NCBI GenBank assembly: GCA_039654915.1
Contig: CM077597.1
Span: 93,002,001 to 93,066,000 of the forward strand
Direction of reading: 5' to 3'
Source: Aquilaria yunnanensis
Taxonomy: Eukaryota > Streptophyta > Magnoliopsida > Malvales > Thymelaeaceae
DNA length: 64,000 nucleotides
Within the stretch, counting starts at the first letter, position 1. Each line of letters starts with the position of its first letter. Shown here in pieces: positions 57,688 to 64,000 of this stretch. Position numbers and translations under genes: made by a program. The notes beneath the pieces were generated by a model. That model did not search any database and had not been told where the DNA came from. It saw nothing but the letters and a program-made list of their open reading frames with translations.

Positions 57688-58157
57688 AAACCCCTCCAAT
57701 TGCCAATCCTGGGATACGACATTTTGGCTCTTCTCTCTCTCTTTGCTACTCCTCGCCAGAAGTTTGACTTGAGTGTCATAGTGTTTTCCCCGGAGATACA
57801 TCCCTAGGCCCTTACATTGTCTTTGCTCACAGGTCACTAGCCCGTGATTCGCCAAACTTTTGGGCTAGACCCTCACAATCCCATTAACTATCAGCTTCAA
57901 ACAATGCATATGGAAGACAAGGAAATATCCATTTGAATTTTTTTTATTTTTAACATAATTATCCGACTTAAATGGTTGAATTTGTTGGTGATGCTCAAGA
58001 TGATGTTAATTTAGTATTGTTTAAATTATTGTTTTAATGAGAATTGCTTTGTTAATAGTTTTTATTTAGCATTGAAATATTTATGTTATTTTCTGACTAC
58101 AATTTAAAATATTGTGATAACATCGGGTATGTAAATTAGTTGGTATTTAGAAAAGGG
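57688..58157. repeat. direct repeat right of F-box gene B
   Basis: Second member of the pair with 55205-55672, same orientation. Confidence 0.85.
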
Positions 58158-58319
58158 CGAGAAACATGTCAGCGGTTGGTCTCGAGCCTCCAAAGGTTTA
58201 GGAAGCCAATACAGTGGACTATAGTGATTAAGATGTCGATTTTGGCCAAGAAACAGAAGGTCTATATCATTTTTTTATGTCCATAACAAAAACATCCACG
58301 GTTCGTGTTTTATATTGCA

Positions 58320-58800
58320 AATAACATGAATTTGTACATCTGTATGCTATGGGGTTTTATGTGTATGTTCTACATTTATAAAGAGCACAAATATATTGTA
58401 TTTTTCTAGGACTTATATGTATGTTATGGGTTTGTAAAGAACATAGGTATATATATGTATATTTCTGATGTTTATATGCATGCTTCTGTGTTTGTAAAAA
58501 CACAAATATATATTTATGCTTTTGTACTTTATATGTGTACTTCTATTTTGTAAAGAATACAGATATATATGTATATTTATGGGGTTTATATGTATGCTTT
58601 CAGGTCCGTAAAAACAAAAATATATATGTATACTTTTGAATTTTATATGTATACTTCTAATTTTGTAAAGAACAAAGATAGATATGTATATTTACATATG
58701 TATGCAAATAAAACATTTGTATGATTCTAGGTTTTATTATTATGCTTTTGGGCTTTATTTATATGCTTCTAGACTTTATTTGTATGCTTATGGTTTTGTA
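58320..58800. repeat. AT-rich minisatellite
   Basis: Degenerate units of about 60 bp share TTTATATGTATGCTTCT, TTTGTAAAGAAC and ATATATATGTATA. Confidence 0.7.
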
Positions 58801-59935
58801 TGAGTTTTGAGTCTTGAGTCTTGAGTTTCGGTATTGTATTAAAGTAAGGAGGTAGGAGAAATTTCAGACAACCAACAGGGTTCTTTTCTTGGATTAAAAT
58901 CAAATAATCATGGTTCGTTTTCTTCTTGATAAGTTTCCTTGCCACGATGAGGCAAGGAGTAATCGACATCTTTTAAGTTTTGAGAACGAAAGATGCTGAA
59001 GCGGAGGAGAGGCGAAAAAAAGTCTCAACAGCATGGAGATGGTGTCCAAGAGGCCTGGTGATGACAATGAAGCTAGAGCTGAGAAGGCTCCATCAAAAAT
59101 AGGTGAGGAAGAAGACAAGGAGATGCTAGCAGACAAGAAAAGCTCTTCAAGCGTGGACAAGAATCTCCCCGTTTGGGAGCAGCTTTTCAAATTAACGTTA
59201 GAGTTTTGGATAATTTATTAGATGGTTGAGATAAAACCGCTAAAGCTCAAAGTTAAAGGCTACCATTTAATAACTTTTTTAAGACTTTAACGCCAATCGC
59301 TGACACTAATGCCAATCGGGTTCTCGAAGTAAGTGAGGGTTTCCAAAACTGATTTAGGAATCGGCCGGGTGGGATCTTGTAGTGGGCCAGATAATGGTGA
59401 GGTTTTGGTTGGTCTAAGCATAAATTTGGTGGACTTGAGGGGGGCTATCAAATAGGTGTTATTTGGCGAAAATCAGCTTCTGACATTAGGTCTTCCATTT
59501 TTAGGTTGGTCCTAAAGTTTCTAAAGAAATCATTGAGCATGATGGAGCGGAAAATAATGCTTTAGATGCATCTTATCTAATTCTCCCAGGAGTTCCACCA
59601 ATTTTGAAACCAATGGATATAGTCTTGGGCAAATGGGGTTGTGAGTTCTAAGTTGCCTATGTAGAAGGATAATGCCGGTGGGAAAAATTGTATGTGTTCT
59701 TGGTCAACTTAAAAAATTCTGATCTCGGAAGGTAGTGGGCCTTTGGATAAAGATGAAGAGAGTATCAAGAGTTTGGATTCTTGTACTATCCCAAAAGAGG
59801 TGTCCTTGGATTGTTATGATGAAATGGCATTGGGTATTTTAGAGAACGTTGACATGGCTAAGGATCAAAGGAAAAAGTGAAAGAAAATTAGATCCGCATA
59901 AAGAATTAGTGTTGAAAGGTGAACTGAAAAGGTTG
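58801..59935. other. unassigned, possible retroelement debris
   Basis: Contains the repeat shared with 48013-48147 and short plus-strand frames (for example 59033-59221, Lys/Glu/Ser-rich) of no recognised family. The last 30 bp matches 1341-1371. Confidence 0.35.
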
Positions 59936-59963
59936 GAATGGGAGATCAAAGATTAAGATTCTA

Positions 59964-60480
59964 TTGGAATGCGAGAGTTCGTTTCTCTGCGGTTTGCAGG
60001 GCCTGGAAGCTTCTTCTTAGTTGGCTTTTTCCACTTTTCGCAGAAGCAAAAGAGCTCCCCTGATATATAAGAGTAGGGGAACACGAGAAGTGCCACTCCA
60101 TCGTTCTCCAACAGACATGTTCTCGTAACAACCAGCCGGTAGCTTGTACCAAAATCAAGTGCACTTTGAAACAAGAGCTGCTCGACGCAATCCCACCATC
60201 CACAGCAGAACGCCCTCTGTATGTGAGTGGCGCAAGCTCCGGTTGGGTTGTTTTTCAAGTCGTACACATGCCTCATGCTCTCTGCTTGTACTCCCCTTTC
60301 GCTGAGAAATCTATCCATCTGCTACCTGGTTTTCGCTTTCTTTTAGCTAGTTTGCGATGCCCCATCCTCTAACTTGTTCAGATTGTACTCAATCACCAGA
60401 CAGTTGCACTGATGAACAGATGGATAGAGTTAAGAATCTCCATCCAACATCTGAAGGTATTGTTTGTGCTCAACACTAAG
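59964..60480 (+). pseudogene. F-box/KIB pseudogene C, 5'-truncated
   Basis: It begins within the F-box (RVRFSAVCRAWKLLL), the first 20-30 residues being replaced by unrelated sequence. It then follows the same protein as A and B: KCHSIVLQQTCSRNNQ, CTKIKCTLKQELLDAIPP, LCLYSPFAEKSIHLLPG. Stops (for example ELP-stop near 60061) and frameshifts interrupt it and the C-terminal propeller is missing. It is closer to A than to B and shares A's 3' flank to about 60836. Confidence 0.85.
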
Positions 60481-60483
60481 TAA

Positions 60484-60624
60484 TATTTCCCTGACTTCTA
60501 CTATAATGAGAGAATCAATCTGGTGGCCATTGCCCAACAATTTCTAGCTCTACTACTAGAAGAAAAAGAAGGTTCAACAATCGAAGTCATGAATGGGCTT
60601 ATGCATGCTATTCACCAAGGGTAA
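60484..60624 (+). other. short open frame shared with 7172-7311
   Basis: Reads LVAIAQQFLALLLEEKEGST and ends MHAIHQG then TAA; see the first copy. Unknown product. Confidence 0.35.
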
Positions 60625-60836
60625 CGAGGAGGAGTTTCTTCAAAACATTTGTTTTATTAGCTCCAACATTAAGTAGACTTTTGTAATTTTGTTTTCTGGA
60701 AAATTTTTCTACTTAAATTGAAGTTTTGCTATGGGGTCTTGAGTCTTTTCCACATGTATATACACAATATAGACTTCTCTGTCTAAGACACTTGTCTCTT
60801 TGGAAAATTGGAGATTTTTTTTTTCTATAGAAATAA

Positions 60837-61112
60837 TTAAAATCTAAAAATTTATTTATTTTTACAGAAATTCATTTAAACAGTAACTGAATAATGACTA
60901 TCTTATCTACGTCATAATTACAAATAATTATTTAAAATGGTAACTCCTTCCTCCTTAATTATAATAGCTAACTAAAACCCTTAGGTTTACTGTAAATAGT
61001 GAAAATACCCACAGGTAAGGTTGAGCCAATCATGGATCACTATTATTTAGTCCACTTCTTGGGACAACAATTAATTTTATTGGGAAAATTATAGAAATCC
61101 CCCAAGGTTTGG
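60837..61112. other. segment absent from locus copy A
   Basis: About 275 bp with no gene; in copy A the corresponding place is occupied by the nested insertions (7533 to about 51044), so it was deleted there or gained here. Confidence 0.5.
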
Positions 61113-62104
61113 CTAACCTATACTATTGCCACATTTATTTATAAAAAAAAACACTTTACCCTCATTCCTATTACACTGTTTGAGAACAACTTTTTATCCT
61201 TTAATTTAAACTATATGATAACTATATTCAGTAATTTTAAAATTTTTAATATTTTTTTCAATGTTAATTTACATTAAAAAAATATTGGAGAAATTAAAAT
61301 TACTGTAAAATAACTATCATATAGCTTAAATTAAAGTTTTAGAAATTGTTATCGAACAGTGTAAAATAAGTAGAGGCAAAGTGTAGATTTTAAAAAATAA
61401 GAAGGGCAAAATGTAGGTTAGATGAAACTAGATGAGAGGTTGTTGTATGTTCCCGGTTTTATTTAGTAATTTGTAATTAAGAAATTCAACTTGCAGTAGT
61501 AAAAACTATGTTTTGCAATGGAAATCTCCAAGCACAGTTGTGTGCAAATCGAATAAACAAATCACTAGTAATCTACCCACACTTCATTGCAGGTTTGGAC
61601 AATGAAAGTATACATTTTTGTTATTGGTTACATTTATAAAAAAATGTTAAAATGTTATGAATTCAAAAGCATGTCATGATTAATTCAAGTGTTTTAAAAA
61701 AGTTCAAACATTTGAAAGTTGATAACAAAAAGTACGAATTGAAACAAAAACTAAGACGAATTGAAACAAAAAAACGTAGGTTGCTGTGTGTGGGATTTCA
61801 ACTAAAAAAAAACTCACACTTGCATATTTATTGTAACTCATGAAGGTACACTCGTTATACAGTTATACCACATAAGCTATACTTTGAGAAAATAATAAGC
61901 ATTAGTTAATCAAACCCTTCAACTTGAAGTTATATATAAACAAATAAAAAATTGCACAGACTTCCTAGACAAAATATAATTTGTTATGAACATCAACACA
62001 AGTATAGATTATTAGCAAGCTTGGAAGCCCAAACCATTAAAAGTAGCTCACCTTAACCGACCGAACTCGAATTGATCGTAACATAGAAGGCTTGCAAATT
62101 GGAA
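61113..62104. repeat. duplicated flank of the F-box locus, copy 2
   Basis: Matches 51045-52065; ends where the hAT element begins. Confidence 0.85.
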
Positions 62105-62105
62105 C

Positions 62106-64000
62106 CAATGGTGGCGAATAGGCCCGGACCGGCTCGGGTCAAACTCGGCCCGACACAGTCAAACCCGGGCTCGGCCCAGCACAGAATAGGCTCGGGAGGT
62201 GATGGGGCGAACATGATGTTGGAAGAAGATGGGGGCCCAAAATAGCACGAATCGGCCCAACAGGCGGTTCAACCTGGATCGGACTGGACTAGCCCACGAC
62301 TCGGCCAAGCCAAGCCGGGTCGGACGTTTCCAGAAAAATCGTTGCAGATTTCAAAATTTAAAAAAAAAATGGTAAAATGACAGCTGGCTCCCCTAACGGC
62401 TCCAGATTATTTTTTTTTTTCCCCAGACTTTTTTACCTTCTCTCAACAACCACTAATGGCTAGTTTTTTAGGGTTTTTTGGCAAAACCAAAATTTCCTTC
62501 TCTTATAAATAGCCAGCCTCCTTCCTACACTTTCTTACACCAATTCTCTTTTCTCCAATCTCCTACAATATTCTCTCATTCTCTCTACCATCTCTCCGCA
62601 AGTTTTTTAATCTTTCACTAATATTTTCTTAATTTCCTCCTAATCATCTCTAAATCTCTTCAATTATTTTCTTCCATTAATGGCTTCACGAGGGAAGAAC
62701 TCTAGCAAGGGCAAGGGTGTTGCTTCCTCCTCCTCCTCCGCCACCTGAGTCGGTACATTTTTATGAGGACGTTTGTTCCACAAAAACCTAGGCCCGCATT
62801 CACAAGAAATTGATGACAACGATCCCAACATTGACATGGCGGCATATGACCTAGGCCTTGACGATCAACTTTCCGATGATGATGTCGAGGAAATTTCACC
62901 GACCCAAGGTGGTGCTAAAGGGTCCCAACCAATGCCATAAAGTGAGCAACCCAAGCGGACTCAATTCAAGATTGAGAATTTGAAGGCTTCTGTTTTGGTC
63001 CATTTTGAGCAAGTTTAGGAAGGTGATACAAGATATGCCAAGAACAAACACTGTGACAACAAATTTGCACACAAATTGAACTCTGGGACGGGCACCCTCA
63101 CGCGACACTTGAGCAAAGTCCATGGAGACATTGGCAACATATCCTGTAGACAAACAAAATTGATGGGCATTGGGAGCTCCGACGGTCCAGGTATTTTTTG
63201 ATTTAATCCAAAAACTGCTAGGCAAGGTTTAATTAATTAAATGATAATTACGCAAAAACCATTTAAACAAGCTGAAGATAAATAGTTAGAAAGATTCATC
63301 CAAGAAAATTTAAATCCTGCTTATAACAAAATGACTAAGCAAACAGCTAAGAGAGAAATATTTAAACTGTATGAAGCTAAGAGAAGTGATTTGTAAGCAT
63401 ATTTTTCTACTATTGATCATTGTCTGTCATTTACATATGATATGTGGACATCTTCAATAGGACAAAACTACTATTGTGTCATTGCTCATTGGATAGATGA
63501 TGAATGGGTTATTCAAAAATGGATCATTACTTTCAAATGTATGGAATCTGATCATACGGGTTGAAACATTTTCAATTGCATTATTGAAATTTTGCGTGAA
63601 TTTTTTGTTGCCAATAAAGTTTTGTCTATTTCTTTTGACAATGCTTCAAACAATTATTCGGCGGTAAGAAAATTGATAAAATAAATAAAACCACCACTTG
63701 ATGAAATTTTTTTTCATGTTCATTGCTTGTATCACATTTTGAATTTATGTATTCAAAATGGTTTATAACAACTGCAAAACCAAATCAAGTCAATTCAAAA
63801 TGCTTTACTTTTTGTTAAAATAAGAAACAAATTGGCTTATGAATTTAAAATATTTTGCATTGAAAATAGGGTGAATTTTTCTTGAAAAAGGTTTAAAATT
63901 GATTGCTCCACTCAATGGGAGTCAACATTTGAAATGTTAAATGATGCTCAACCATGGGCAAATCTTTTAACTCGATTTGTGAACTCAAAAGTGCAAGGCG
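62106..64000 (+). mobile_element. hAT transposon, 5' part
   Basis: The start CAATGGTGGCGAATAGGCCC and the GC-rich subterminal CCCGG/CTCGG repeats (62120-62330) fit plant hAT termini. A TATA box (TATAAATA, 62504-62511) and transposase remnant follow. The right end and target duplication lie outside the window. Confidence 0.75.
62680..64000 (+). pseudogene. hAT transposase remnant (BED zinc finger, RNase H-like core)
   Basis: ATG at 62680 starts a Ser/Lys-rich leader that ends at TGA after 22 codons. A BED-type finger follows at about 62990-63125 (KHCDNKFAHKL ... LTRHLSKVHG), with the first Cys changed to Asn. The core reads DHCLSFTYDMWTSSIGQNYY, IAHWIDDEWVIQKWI and, at the end of the window, DCSTQWESTFEMLNDA, typical of RICESLEEPER/Ac-like transposases. 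At least ten stops interrupt it, so no enzyme is made. It is cut by the window end. Confidence 0.9.

Noticed and set aside
57445..57855. 136-codon minus-strand ORF beside F-box gene B
   Set aside because: No motif, partly inside the direct repeat; the left repeat copy does not keep the frame.
55205..58157. F-box gene B as cargo of an LTR retrotransposon with 465-bp LTRs
   Set aside because: The repeats lack TG...CA ends, a target duplication, a primer site and a purine tract; kept only as direct repeats.
1..64000. tRNA, rRNA or organellar insertions
   Set aside because: No cloverleaf-like conserved boxes or rRNA-like stretches were noticed by eye; only tRNA-complementary primer sites of retroelements are present. 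A tRNAscan-SE run would settle this.

Overview
The window is nuclear DNA of a flowering plant, probably a eudicot. It is AT-rich with few genes and is dominated by nested LTR retrotransposons, plus one CACTA and one hAT DNA transposon. The host gene signal is a small family of F-box/KIB (DUF295-type) genes, all damaged. There is no sign of bacterial, organellar or rRNA/tRNA sequence.

Layout. 1-1891 is AT-rich flank carrying the upstream region of an F-box locus. A degenerate minus-strand Copia element (1892-6484, TSD GTTTC) sits in front of F-box pseudogene A (6598-7166). From 7533 to about 51040 that locus is opened by about 43 kb of nested insertions. These are: the 5' part of a second Copia (LTR 7533-8939), whose gag is split by a 4.7-kb solo LTR (10580-15258, TSD GCAGC); unassigned repeat-like DNA; a young Tat-type Gypsy element (18727-29253, TSD GGGTG); and a 15.8-kb LTR element (31506-47327, TSD AGCCC). 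The F-box locus resumes at about 51045-52065; the same segment recurs at 61113-62104 beside F-box pseudogene C. A 2.0-kb non-autonomous CACTA element lies at 52459-54468 (TSD CAA). F-box gene B (56066-57169) is complete except for one nonsense codon. A decayed hAT transposon starts at 62106 and runs off the window.

Two elements carry cargo. The Tat element has gag and decayed pol on the minus strand, and on the plus strand an intact four-exon gene with its own TATA box (20413-22805, 719 codons) of the PF04195-like antisense-ORF type. The 15.8-kb element keeps only gag remnants. In place of pol it holds three tandem, intronless cysteine-motif genes (about 177-182 aa, CX2CX4CX3C after a basic KKRRA stretch), an intronless LOG-like (cytokinin-activating) pseudogene, repeated promoter modules with TATA boxes, and about 32 hairpin-forming tandem repeats next to the 3' LTR. 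I consider this cargo-bearing element the most unusual object in the window. The small genes resemble the nucleic-acid-binding protein family of carla- and allexiviruses (PF05515); that is an inference from motif pattern only.

All comparisons were made by eye; percentages and copy counts are approximate.
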